From Panax quinquefolius (lineage: Eukaryota; Streptophyta; Magnoliopsida; Apiales; Araliaceae): 64,000 nucleotides of DNA. The notes under the pieces are model-generated. The model was given only the letters and a program-made list of their open reading frames with translations, made no database searches and was not told the DNA's origin. The translations under genes and the position numbers were made by a program. The stretch lies in assembly GCA_020205615.1 (NCBI GenBank), contig CM035171.1, positions 122,826,893 to 122,890,892 on the forward strand, written 5' to 3'. Shown here one piece after another: positions 1 to 12,200 of this stretch (its first letter is position 1; the number at the start of each line of letters is the position of its first letter).

Positions 1-364
1 CTTAAAATATTATTATAAAATTAAATATACAATGATTCGATTTTTATAATTTTACGTAAGATTTCAATTGCAAAATCGATTTGTGGTTGAGAAATAATTG
101 AGATTTGGATGAAGTAAGAATTGCAGGTTGTACGTACTTACGTGGTTCTTCGGCATAACTTCCCAATCGTACCAACTATTTTGGAGGTTTACTAATTAAA
201 ACACTTCACATGCATATATGCCGCAATCGCACATTTATTAATATTTGTAGTTGTAAATATTATTATTGAAACCACCCCCCTTTCCCCTCCCGCAAAGAAA
301 GTAATTGGGTCCATGCATGATCCCTTTGGGCTATAAGCCACACATATACAAATAAGATTGTACA
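1..364. other. AT-rich intergenic, no gene seen
   Basis: No coding frame with family-like content, RNA gene or clear repeat is visible. The right edge (360-364, GTACA) is the left flank of the solo LTR that follows and resembles TTACA on its far side. Confidence 0.5.
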
Positions 365-2759
365 TGTAACACTCCCTTCCAAAAAAAAAAAAGGGAGGTC
401 ATATGCAAAGCACAACGAACCTCAAAATAAATAAACAGAGCACTAACAACCTCAAATTACAACAACCTCAAATTACAAATAGTGGTGATTCATTAATAAA
501 GTAATAAGTACAATTTTTTAAACTGAGTCAAAATAATCAACGCTTAAAATTGAATCAACCTAAATGGTCAAAAGCCAAAACTCTCATCACACTAAATTTC
601 GAATCACCCCCCGCAAACCTCGCTTAAGAAAAACACAAAGATGAGCTAATTGCCCAAAGACGGATCTGAGATATACAAAAGGTATACAACTCATATACTG
701 AAAACAATCGAGATAAAATATTGAACAAAGCCTCAAGTCAAATACGAACGAAAATATAATATCCAAAGATCCGAATGGAATATATCTCGAATCAACATAA
801 TTGACGAAACCAATAGATTTAATAAAGAAATAACGAATCAAGTAACTAACTCAATGAATTGAATCAATGAAACAAACAAAACTAATACAATAAAATAATA
901 GGTCAAACAAATGGGTGGGTTATTTCACACCGAAGGTGAGCCCAAAAATATATCTCGCCACACAGTGCAAGTCAAACTAATGCCACACAGTAAGTCAAAA
1001 TAATGCCATACAGCAAATCAAAACAATGCCACACAGTGCAGTGTCAAATGATGCCACACAGTAAATCACACATCGGATCGCAAATCCAAATGATGCAAAT
1101 CGGATAGGTGTGTTTGGCACAACATCACCAATCCATAATGTAAAATTAGGTTAACTCATACGCCCCACAATAAAACACCAATGGCCCACTTCCTCCTGAG
1201 CCCAAAACGAGACGCCAGGACTAATCACACCGCCACGGAAAAGTGTCACGCCTCGCGTGCCAAGACGACACGCTGCGTGGTACCCCCACGTGGTTATAGC
1301 TCAAAGTATACCCTATGGTATATTCTAACAAAATATTATGTCACAACACACGCGACATAATACTAACAAAAGGGTTCTATATGTATATGTTGAACCAAAT
1401 CAAATTATAGTCACAAGGTTTCAAAAGAAGGTAGCAAAATGTGCCGCTTACACATTATCAAAAATAAATACTAAACATGATATCCTAATTCAAAGAGTAC
1501 AAATACGAGTCCAATGTGTCAACTCCAAAATGAAACAAATATATGAATTTCACAAGAAACAATTATGTGAAATAATAACAAAATTTGAAACGAGGAACAA
1601 AACGAATAAATCAAATTCAACAAAAGTATCACTAAAAGAGTACGGAATCCGTACCTTAATATAGTACCAAAATAATTCACTGAAGCCAAATATCACCCGT
1701 TAGACTCCCTCAAATGCCAACGATATCAAATACGAAACGTTATTCACAACCTAAACATATTCACCTCAAATTAAAAAATAATCCAAACTAATAAATTCTA
1801 AAATAATTCATAATCTATTTAATATGCCTTTAATCATCGCCTTATATCAATTATTAATACTTCAAAATTTATATTCCAAAAATAACTCTTTAAATTCCCT
1901 CCGTCCGATTTAATAAAAAGTAATAATAATACAATCATAAGTTACCTACTAATTATAATTTATATTAATATAAAATTAATTTCTTCAATTATAAATTTTT
2001 TACAAAATAACTCGAATTAAATAATAAGTAATCTTTTAATCAACCTTTTTTTTAAAACGAATTAATATACTCGTGTATATAATAGATATATATATATACA
2101 TAAAAATCCATCCATGTTCTTATCACAACAACTTTGATCATGCAGGCTATGAAATATTTTTTTTTAAAAGGTCAAAGCTGATGCCCAGAAGTCTATAAGC
2201 ATAAAATTCCCTTCTCAAAATTCAAGGTGATGGGCATCATTACATGCTCAATGCAAGCTTCAATTCAATAAGTCTTACAAAAGGAGGGTATTTCGTGCAA
2301 ACAAATCTTTCTAATATGTCTAAATGAACACATTATATGGATTGCGATATAATACTCATACCTAATATTGCGAATTGAGTCGCCTTAATCGCTATAAAAG
2401 AAAAGATGGACATTAAATTGAATCGTCGTTCCTTTTGAAATTACCGCTTCTCTCTCCTCTCTTTCCTAAATTCAGATCATGAAAATAAGATTAGGTTTAG
2501 TTATTTATTTATTAATTAATAGATGTTATAAATTCTCCTAATTTTAATAGGATATTAACATTACCCAAATACAAAATAGACCCAATTAGTATAAAAGTCT
2601 AAATTAATGTAATCATTTACTTATTATAGTTCACACAAATTAAATATAATTTGAGCCAAACATAAGAAAAGCCCAAATAAAATATGAATTTAAATATTAT
2701 TTATTTATTTTATTTATTTATTTATTATTATTATTATTATTATTTTACCGGGTATTACA
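365..2759 (-). mobile_element. Probable solo LTR of a Ty3/gypsy-type element
   Basis: The block opens with TGTAACACTCCC and closes with CCGGGTATTACA. On the minus strand it therefore runs from TGTAATACCCGG to GGGAGTGTTACA, the TG...CA ends typical of plant LTRs, with TGTAA/TTACA terminal inverted repeats. Flanks are GTACA (360-364) and TTACA (2760-2764), a 4-of-5 match to a target-site duplication. No gag-pol, primer-binding site or polypurine tract lies beside it, hence 'solo'. Inside are degenerate 23-26 bp repeats near 955-1070 and a TTTA/TTA-rich tract at 2700-2746, which would lie just inside the 5' end of the LTR. The 108-codon open frame at 1338-1664 has no recognisable motif and is probably chance. 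The LTR call rests on the termini alone. Confidence 0.55.
955..1070. repeat. Degenerate short tandem repeat (TGCCACACAG units)
   Basis: Four to five imperfect copies built on TGCCACACAG followed by A/T-rich spacer recur every 23-26 bp. The array lies inside the probable solo LTR. Confidence 0.5.
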
Positions 2760-2948
2760 TTACACGTGTCTTGTTCTTAATTAATTCATTTAAACTCATT
2801 AAAGCTGGAGAGGGAGATTATCTAGATTGAGAGAATCACAACACTGATTACCTTAATTTCACTGGTTCTTTCCCATTTGTCTTATGTTTTGTCATCTCTA
2901 CATTAACGGTACACCTGTATATATACAAGATATATGTATATATATATT

Positions 2949-3124
2949 CCGTTTTTCCAACAAATTAGAAAGAGCGAATTAAAAACGAACTGGTTATAAC
3001 GACGATTTTTTCCGTGGTTATAATATAGAAAGCCGATTTTTTATGCTATAAATGACAAAAAAATTGTCATTATATAATTAGCTTCGTTTGGGTCGCTTTT
3101 CTCTAATTCAACAAGAAAAACCGA
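2949..3124. mobile_element. Small foldback MITE-like element
   Basis: The left arm (2949-2990) and the reverse complement of the right arm (3080-3124) match over about 30 bases. Both contain GTTTTTC, then AATTAGA, then AGCGA, then AAACGAA. The 90-base centre is AT-rich with no coding. The element sits in a TATATA-rich target, so a TA or longer duplication cannot be judged. The superfamily is not identifiable by eye. Confidence 0.4.
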
Positions 3125-4217
3125 ATTATATATATACACATATATACATATGTTTTTCTCTTATCGTGGGACTTTATTTTGAGTTTTTTATTTTTATTTT
3201 TTATTGTGAGTTTTATATTTTTGTTCATCGAGGTTTAAATTAATATGTTGCTGTACTTATACTTGTATATTCTTCTAAAATAGGAGCATTCAAAGATTAA
3301 AATAAAATAACTAGAGTATTTGGTATTAGATGGATTAATAATTAATTGAACTATTAATTTCACGGAATTCGATCCAAAGGCTAGTAACTGTCTATGTAGT
3401 CTTGAAAGTTCGACATATCCTGTCATGGTCGCACTGAATTCATGATCAATAACTCCAATATTATGGAAACACGTGGTGGGAGTAGGCAAGTCTGATCTCT
3501 GTACGCATTTGCGGCTTAAACAAATGAGAAAAATGATATGCTGCATGTTTATAAATATTTGATCAAATTTAATTACGATCAACGTATATATTTATAAGAT
3601 AATATAAAAGAAATTAAAATAAGATATTTTTTAATTTTATCTATCCTGTGTGTATATATATATATATATATGTTGCAATTATAATTCCGCTACTTAAAAA
3701 AAAAGTCATATTATATATTACAAAAATATTATCCAAAATTAAATAGACATAAATTATAATTATCTACGTAATTTATAACAAAAAAAATAAATATACAAAA
3801 TCACAAGAAATATTATTTTTTATTTAATCATAAGCAATACAATTATTAGTTTGTAGAATGCTTCCTGATCTCTCTGGCTAGCTCTCTCTTACGAGTTTCT
3901 AAACTGCCCGTGAGTTGTGACAAAACAAACGCTCGTGACAAGTTTTGCTGCATGAATCTCAATTTGTTCCCCCATAAAATCCTATTCCCATACGTGTATA
4001 TATATATATATATATATATATCAAAGAAATATTTTTAACAACAAATTAAATATTTAAATGCATGGATGTATTATTTTCTTTTTCAATTAATATAAGGTTA
4101 ATTAATTTATGGGTGTTGTGAGAAGTTTGTCCGGGTTTTGCATGGGGTTGTTTTGGTTCCAATCAAATATCATAGAGATTTTAATCCAATTTATTATAAG
4201 GACAAATACAAAAAACT

Positions 4218-4244
4218 TTATATATATATATATATATATATATA
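4218..4244. repeat. (TA)n microsatellite
   Basis: An uninterrupted TA dinucleotide run ending in a short GATA stretch. Confidence 0.9.
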
Positions 4245-4428
4245 GATAGATAGTTGTGTGTATATATATAGCTAGTATAGTATGACAAGTGTAGTTACGT
4301 ATTTGGATGCATGCACCCGTGAATGGCTTAATTCTGTTGTCGACCACCGACTTTATGCTTCTTCCAACTTCCATGGCCACAACTACGTACAATGACCTAG
4401 CTAAAAACAACAATAAAGAGTCACGAGA

Positions 4429-4429
<1 letters not shown>

Positions 4430-4497
<68 letters not shown>
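4430..4497. repeat. Compound (CT)n(TA)n microsatellite
   Basis: About 14 CT units (4430-4457) run directly into about 20 TA units (4458-4497). This is a likely length-variable locus. Confidence 0.9.
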
Positions 4498-4499
<2 letters not shown>

Positions 4500-6192
4500 T
4501 AGCTTTTCACATCAGTCGAACACAGGCAACTTTAAGATATATTTTAAATTATTAATAGTAAAATTTTACTTTTTAAATATATTTTAAACAATAGTTAAAT
4601 ATATAGTATTGATAACACGTTACTACTGTGCAAATGAAATAATAATATCATTAACATGTTAGAACTTTTTGTCGTTTCATTATTAAAATTAGAAATATAT
4701 CAATAATTTTAGTATGGACAAAATATATTATTACATCACCACATTAAACTGTCTGGCCCAACTATATATACTGAATTATTGTGATTACATGAATAGTTGT
4801 ACCAAATATTACTGCTAAATAAAAAGAAAATCACAGCAGAATATAGTAGTGTTAACTTGATTATAAACAAGTAATTAATATTGTATGTGATATCAAGGCA
4901 GAGAAACTCACTTTCAAGCAGAGACTAACCTTTTATACGGGTGGTTAACATGAAATTAATTTTAATTAATTAATTAATATAGTGTCGATATGCAGGTCGA
5001 GAGGTGATTTATTCCGTTGCATGTCAACAGTGTATTGATTAATTGACTTAACTTACCATGACATTAATTTTATTTTATAATAACCGGATCCCTTTTATAC
5101 AAGTTGATTAAATATTCCTTGCCACTTGTAATTGATCTGTTGGGACAGTGCATCCCACGCTAATTAAGAATATAACCTCAAAAATTATTGACTTTTTATT
5201 TATCAAATATAAGGCTATATTTGTTTGTAAAAATTATACTTAAGACGATATAATTATTAACCTGTTAAATTTAGACTTGAGACTATTAGTCTAGGATTAT
5301 AAAATGATTTAATAATCTTATAATCGCGAGATTATAACAAACATAGCCAAAATACATTTTAAATATCAATTATAATTAAAAGCACTCCTCAAAATCGGTA
5401 ATAATTAATATTTTTTAAGTAATCACGAACATCCTCTTAAACTTATAGCATAATACTTTTGTTTTTTTTAATTAACGTTTTAAGAGACAATAGGTCGACT
5501 AAAAGTGAAATCAATGCTTTTTTAAATTAATTAAATTCGGTATAAAATCTTAATATTACCATTCTAAAATTTATTAAAAGATGAATGAGAAATAAATTTA
5601 ACTTCAAGTATTTAAAATTAATATATTAAGTCATTAATTCGTTATTGAAATATACAAAGGACATATAAAAAACAACATATTTTCTTTTCTAAAAATACCG
5701 ATAAAAAGGAAATGAGGGAGTATTAGATGGATTCGGTTGGTATAAAGTGAACTTAATGAAGTTCACTCTATGCCCAATACAATCTCATACACATTATGGC
5801 CGATCTCTCTCGCCTCGTATTACAAAGACTATATTAACAAGAAATAAACTTACAATAAAGTTCACTTCATGCTAACCGGTCCGAGTATTAGATTGGCCCA
5901 ACCCAATTGTGTAGAACACAAGGACCTCAGAGCAAAAAACAGGAGACCCCTGAACTGCAAGAAACGAAAAAGAAAAACAGGGGCAATCGGAGAGATACCA
6001 ATTCCCAGGAATGGAATTAAATATCCACAAAAGAACAAAGAGAGACCACCCACCCTATCAAATGTGCCACAGAAAACCAATCACTATGGTGGTATTTGTT
6101 AAGAGCCTTGATATTTGGACCAACCTGAAGTAGACACGAGTCAAGCTCTCGCATGAGAACTTTAACTTGCTCTTTCTCACTTCTGTGCTGTC

Positions 6193-6199
6193 TATAAAT
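6193..6199 (+). promoter_or_regulatory. TATA box of the polygalacturonase gene
   Basis: TATAAAT lies 205 bases before the ATG at 6398. Transcription would start near 6225 and leave a leader of about 170 bases, a normal size for a plant gene. The assignment is inferred from position only. Confidence 0.5.
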
Positions 6200-6397
6200 T
6201 ACAGCCTCTACTTCAACTGGTCCTTCCCACTACCCACATCACTTTACTTTGAGTTCTGTTAATTCTCTCTCTTCCATTAGTTTTGGAATTCAAGCAAGCA
6301 CTCTTAAAGCTAGAATTTTTACTTATTTTCAATACCATTACAATTTTGGGCTAGTATTTGAGAATTGCTTGGCAAAGTCCTCAGTTTATCAATCCCA

Positions 6398-8557
6398 ATG
6401 AATTTCTTTCTTGGGATTTTGTGTTTTTTCATCATGATTATGTTACTATTGATTCCAAGCAATGTGGAAGCAAGATATCACTTTCACAAGAAGCAAAAGA
6501 TTAAAGACTACAATAATTCCCCTGTTTCTGAATCCCCTGCTTCTGCTCCTAACCCTGAATCCCCTGTTTCTCAATCTCCCTCGTATTCTCCTCCAATACC
6601 TTCAGACCCCAACAATGATCCTGTTCCCGTAGACCCAAATGACCCCGGAAATTCCACGTCCGACTGCATTTTCGACGTGATATCTTTCGGGGCAGTTGGA
6701 GATGGTTCAACTGATGACACTGCAGCCTTCATTGCTGCCTGGAAGGCAGCTTGCGCAGTAGAATCAGCTGTTCTTTTAGCTCCTTCGGATTACACGTTCA
6801 TGATCACTTCAACAGTCTTTTACGGTCCTTGTAAGCCAGGACTTGTATTTCAAGTAAGAATTTCAACATTTAATCTCCCTCCTCCTTTAGTTTGTTGATC
6901 TAAATTAAAATGTAAATTTGATTTTATAGGTTGATGGGGTCTTAATGCCGCCTAATGGACCGGATTGCTGGCCAGAAAAAGATAGCAATAAGCAATGGCT
7001 TGTGTTTTATAGACTGGATGATATGACTTTCACCGGGACAGGTACCATTGAAGGGAATGGTGATCAATGGTGGGAACTTCCATGCAAACCCCACAGGGTA
7101 TTTTTCTTATTTAATTTTTTTTATATAAAAAAAATCAAGATTTATTACTATAATTTATATTTTGAATTCATGGTTTTCCAGATTGAATTGTTGTGAATTT
7201 GTTTTGGTTATAGCTTTTCGTTGTGTCATAGGTTTCATCTATTTGTCATATGTGATTTGGAATTTGAAATATTACTAAATACAATTTCAGGGTCCCAACG
7301 GGTCAACTTTACCTGGACCATGTGACAGCCCTGCAGTGAGTAAAACCATCCAAGCTTTTATACAATACAATACAATAATTCATTCTTTTTTTTTTAATTT
7401 CTGGTAATTAATTTATTACTTAATATTTTCAGTTAATTCGATTCTTCATGAGCTCCAATTTGGTGGTGAGTGGATTGCGAATCCAAAACAGTCCTCAATT
7501 CCACATGAAATTTGATGGGTGTGAAGGAGTGCTGATAGAAAAGCTGTCCATTTCTTCTCCAAAGCTTAGCCCCAACACTGATGGGATCCACATTGAGAAC
7601 ACTAAATCTGTGGGAATATACGACTCCGTGATAGCAAATGGTAAGAAAAATTAAGTTGGCTGGCTCCACAATATTCTCCCAGATTTGGTATTTAGCTAGT
7701 GAATAATTATATATATGTTAAAAAGTGTGCCCTGCTGCTTCATTTTACAGGAGATGATTGCATTTCAATTGGGCCTGGTTGTGCAAATGTTAACATTGAC
7801 GGTGTCACTTGTGGACCTAGTCACGGTATCAGGTATGTTTTTTTCAGGATTCGGATTCGGTTACCATTAATTGACCAGTACAGTGTTGATAAGCAGAGAG
7901 ATCACGGTTTAGGCGAGTGTCGACACTATATTAGTCAATTGATCAAAGTTAACTTCATGCTAAGCACTCCCGTTTTTTCACTATCATATACTTTCCATCT
8001 GTGGGTCCGTCCTCATTAGACTTTTTCAACTTTTTGTTTAAACCACGTACAGTATTGGAAGCTTAGGGATGCACAATTCTCAAGCATGTGTGTCAAACAT
8101 AACGGTTAGTAACGCGATAATAAAGAATTCTGATAATGGTGTGAGAATCAAGACATGGCAAGGTGGGGCGGGGTTAGTAACAGGCATATCATTCGAGAAT
8201 ATCCAAATGGACAACGTTAGAAATTGCGTGATCATAGACCAGTACTACTGCGCAACAAAGGAATGTCTTAACCAAACTTCAGCGGTGTATGTGGCAGATA
8301 TATCGTTTAAGAACATAAAGGGCACGTACGATGTCCGAAGCCCTCCTATACATTTTGCCTGCAGTGACACGGTGGCCTGCACGAATATAACCATGTCGGA
8401 AGTGGAGCTTCTGCCAGAAGAAGGGGAATTGGTGGATGATCCTTTCTGTTGGAATGCCTATGGAATTCAAGAGACATTAACTATCCCTCCCATTGATTGT
8501 TTACAAGATGGAGAGCCAGAGTCTGTAGTAGAAAGTTACAATTTTCAGTGTACTTAA
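6398..8557 (+). CDS. Polygalacturonase, glycosyl hydrolase family 28 (secreted)
   Basis: Six exons: 6398-6853, 6930-7097, 7291-7335, 7433-7640, 7751-7832, 8053-8557. All introns are GT-AG and the phases join to one 487-aa frame. Polygalacturonases hydrolyse alpha-1,4 galacturonosyl bonds of demethylated homogalacturonan in the cell wall. The first ATG in frame (6398) gives a hydrophobic signal peptide (residues 1 to about 30, ending near SNVEA). A Pro/Ser-rich linker follows (about 40-90), then the right-handed beta-helix domain opening at [12 protein letters not shown]. All four GH28 signatures are present: NTDG (271-274), GDDC (293-296, catalytic Asp pair), SHG (316-318, with the catalytic-site His) and RIK (351-353). 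The third is GPSHG where GPGHG is usual. The Pro-rich linker and overall length resemble the PGX3-like clade of Arabidopsis, a tentative placement. Endo or exo mode cannot be read from the sequence. The gene converges on the DRM gene 738 bases downstream. Confidence 0.93.
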
Positions 8558-9295
8558 GAGCTTACTTCCATAGTATATGGATTGATGATAAGTAGAGAGC
8601 CCAAAGACCCATCAATTCATTTATTAATGTGGTCTCTTGGTTGATTGTTGATCACTTAGGATCCATCCCTCCCTAATTGTGTGATGAGATTATCAATTTT
8701 TTTGGCCTACTATGTAACTAGAGTGGTATATATGTCACATATACTTGTCATCTATGTTATTGAGTGAGAGGCTGGTGTCTTTCATTTATGATGTCCATAT
8801 AATGTACTAATATGGGAGTATGTTCTCTCTCTCTCTCTCTCTACTGGACATAATTTATGATTGCTCTTATTTCTATAAATAAGTAGTCTACATGAACATA
8901 CTGTGCTCGAGATAATAACTCATATGAGGTGAGGATATCCATAGAAAGAATTTGAAGGCTTAATTGCTTTCACACTATCTGAATACGAGTGCTCGTTAAC
9001 AAAATTCCAACGACTAATATGCTTTAGACATTGTGGAATTTCATATTTTACAAAGTTTAAGAATATACTAATTTACTACAAAGGCTTTCTTCCATCTTGA
9101 TGGCAATGCACACAGAAACATACATAATGCTGAATTCAGTAAAGTAAAATGACAACTCAGGATGAGTATGGTAGATCAATTTAATAGAACAGAGTAATTT
9201 ATTTTTGTTACAACATGAGATCATCACATCTAAAAAGCTCCACTGATCATTTTATTAGACTCAAATGTGCAGTACAATCAGACGGATGGTAAAAT
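8558..9295. other. Convergent intergenic region (3' UTRs)
   Basis: The space between the polygalacturonase stop and the DRM stop should hold both 3' UTRs. A (CT)n run of about nine units lies at 8824-8842. No other feature was seen. Confidence 0.6.
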
Positions 9296-12200
9296 TCACC
9301 TGCTACTTCCCATCACGCTCCTTACACGCTGCAAAATCCGCACAAATTCACAAAACCTTGTGAACTCTAAACCTGAAATTTTGTCACCATCTGCACCCAT
9401 GCCAGTGCAGGGGTTTTGACAGATGATGAAGTCAAAACCACCAAACTTCTTCATTAGCATTTCAATCTTGTTACTTGATAGCCTTTGAATGTCTTCAATC
9501 TGCATTAGCTCCCCGCTTTGTCCAGAACTAATCCACCACCGCTTCAGAATCCTGCGCTGTGTTTCATTGGGATCTACAGAAACAACGCCTTTCAAACGAA
9601 TGCCAAGCCGGTGCAAAGCAATTTCCGACCCTCCAATTCCGCTGTAGACTGATAATACTGTCAATCCTCCTGGAAACATAGATTTCAATACAGATAAATG
9701 ATATCCCAATGTATCTGTCTGGAAGCAGTGTTTGAGTGGCTGAAGTCTCTCAGTCAGGCTCAACCCAGCAGCTCGAGTGTGTTGCACAGGATAGCCTAAA
9801 ACGCACTCAATATCTTCCGGTTCTACCGGCTTCAGTTTGTTACGGCCGGCCCACACAAGATTAAAGCTTTGACATCGATGAAAGAGGTCTCCCTGTTGTT
9901 CAACTGAGAGCAACCCTTTAGAATCAATTAATATCCTTTCAAGCCTATCACATTGTTGAGAAATTCCTGTAGGTTCGGCATTGATGGAACTGAACTGGTT
10001 TCTTGTATCCCACAGTGGCCACCATTTTTTGGTTTCAGGTATTGCTTCTTGAATGGTCATTGGTGACTTTGGTGTAATGTGAGACCTGTTGTCAGTAGGA
10101 AGATTGTGTACATACCCTTCCTTCCTACTCAAGGCTGAATAGATATTAGTATTCACAAATTTTGGCTCAATTGCATACAAGAACTGAGATATTTTGATCC
10201 AAGAGTCACGAGATAAGATCATAACATTTCCATAAAAGAAGTATGGTGGTTTAGCTACCATTCTATCAAGACTCCTGCATGAATTAGGCTTCGCCAGCTT
10301 GGGTACATCTAGCTGTCGTGCTTTACGATGATGTCTCTGTGATGCAGGCATCTGTGAGCTGGTTATCTTAGAGATCCCTTGTCTTGCTTCTAGCCATGTT
10401 GGGCTGAAAAAACTTAACGCACCATCATACTCTTCTTTTGGCCTTTTCAAACTGGCAGGCTCATCGATATATTCTTCTTTTGGCCTTTTCCCTTTATACT
10501 TCTCCATTAAATCAACATTCCTAAACTGGGAAGTAGCCTCTGGACTATAGTCCTCAGTTTTTACTGTCAAATTATCACAAGAATAGCGATGCAAGACTTG
10601 TCCCGTCACCCCACCAAAGGATCTACATTTGTTGACAGACTTTGACCAAGTTAGACTGGAAGATGTTGAGGAATACTGCAAAAATCTAAAAAATTAGATA
10701 AATAAAAAGAATAAGCTAACATAAAATCATTTGCAATTTCACAGAAGATATTAAATAGCTGCCTGCTGTTGAGCACATCCCTTGTGCTCAAGTTCGCCTG
10801 AACTCACACAGCTTTAAAAATTAGAGTAAGAAATTAAGTCAACATCAGATCAAGGCCACTGTCCCATGTGTGAAGAATACCTATTTTAGTATGTTATAGA
10901 TATCCTGCATATATGCTAACAGGATCATATTGTACATTATTCATCTGGCTATTGCAAAGATAAAATGAAGACCACAGCCAAAAATTTTGCATTATCACTA
11001 AAATGCTAATTATTAGTTCAATCACCTTCCTTAAAGAACATAAAGACAAAGAGACTGAATGTAATAAGAATATTTTCTTACTTAATAAACATAAAACATA
11101 ATGCTTGATTATAAGATGACGAGGAGGACCTTGTCAGCGCAAGTACTGGTAGTTTGTCCTGAAACAATCAAGTCGGCAAGCTCGGAAACGGATACTTCTG
11201 AACCTGATAGACAGAAAGAATTAACCAAATCAAATGATAGTATAATAGAGGAAAATTAGACTCTTCCTGAAAATGAAGAATTACTGGTATGTAACCCTTG
11301 TAATTTCTGAGTAAATCAAGCCACCATGAGTGAGAAAAATGGTATGTTGAGAAGCATATTGATAAAAAATTCATCTCACAAGAAAATATGAAGGTAAAGT
11401 AACATTTATAAGTTATAAGAATCACCAGAACAAGTGACAAGTTTAAACTTTAAACCTTTTACCATTGATAAGCATAACTATATTATTAATATAAATGGGA
11501 ATCAACATAACTGATTTTCATTATTTTTTTACTGACGATTGTATAGTATGATGTGTTTACTCACCGTGCTTCTCAATAGCAGCAGAAATTTCTTGCTCAG
11601 GAAACCCCATTTCGAGCAACTGAAGTGTCTTGTTCACAGTCTCAGACGAAGTTTCTGTGTTGCTATCCTGAAAAATTAAGGCAAATTAAGTATCAGACAC
11701 AGCCATACTTTTTAAGTATCAGAAAGTCTTATAAATAGCACACTTCATTTCATGGATTTGAAATTATATCCTCCAACCTTAGTATTTCAGTATGGTCAAC
11801 AACTTCTTGTTATGATCATCAATGACCGAACCACTCAAATTCAGTGAAGGCATAATAAACTGCATGGGTAGGTACACAATCCTGATCATTTATTCAGCTT
11901 TGTGAAAGGGCGTACCAACTGATAAACTACATACAGTCATGTATTTCATTGCTATCCTAGTCTCACATTGGTCTCTGACTCTCTCTAGTCCTACATTACT
12001 CGCATCACATCATCAATCTTTGTTTGTAGAAGTCACCATCAATCTGATTTCATCATTATCAAAACATATTTCTAATTATTTCAGAGGTTTCCCATATCCA
12101 CTTACTAAAACAGAGATGCATCACAAATGTATCCATTCACAATTTCCAACATAAGGTAATAGTAGAAGTAAGCAAAATGAGCCCATCGAAAGAATATAGT

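Larger units (their letters stand above)
3125..6190. other. AT-rich intergenic with microsatellites
   Basis: No gene is supported. The stretch contains TA tracts at about 3652-3671 and 4002-4021, the larger arrays listed separately, and a perfect 9-base palindrome at 5748-5769 (AGTGAACTT, 4-base loop, AAGTTCACT), whose right half recurs near 5858. Open frames of 70-100 codons here are low-complexity, for example IYIYIY runs from TA repeats, and are not credible genes. Confidence 0.5.

Noticed and set aside
1338..1664. 108-codon open frame MSQHTRHNTNKR...
   Set aside because: No recognisable domain; it lies within the probable solo LTR and is rich in A/T-driven residues. Treated as chance.
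1895..2040. CTCCGTCC start resembling a Stowaway MITE
   Set aside because: The matching stretch (TTAAATAATAAGTAAT) is in direct, not inverted, orientation, so no terminal inverted repeat is formed.
5862..6102. Overlapping 72-77 codon frames on both strands upstream of the polygalacturonase
   Set aside because: No start context, domain or splice support; they overlap the promoter region.
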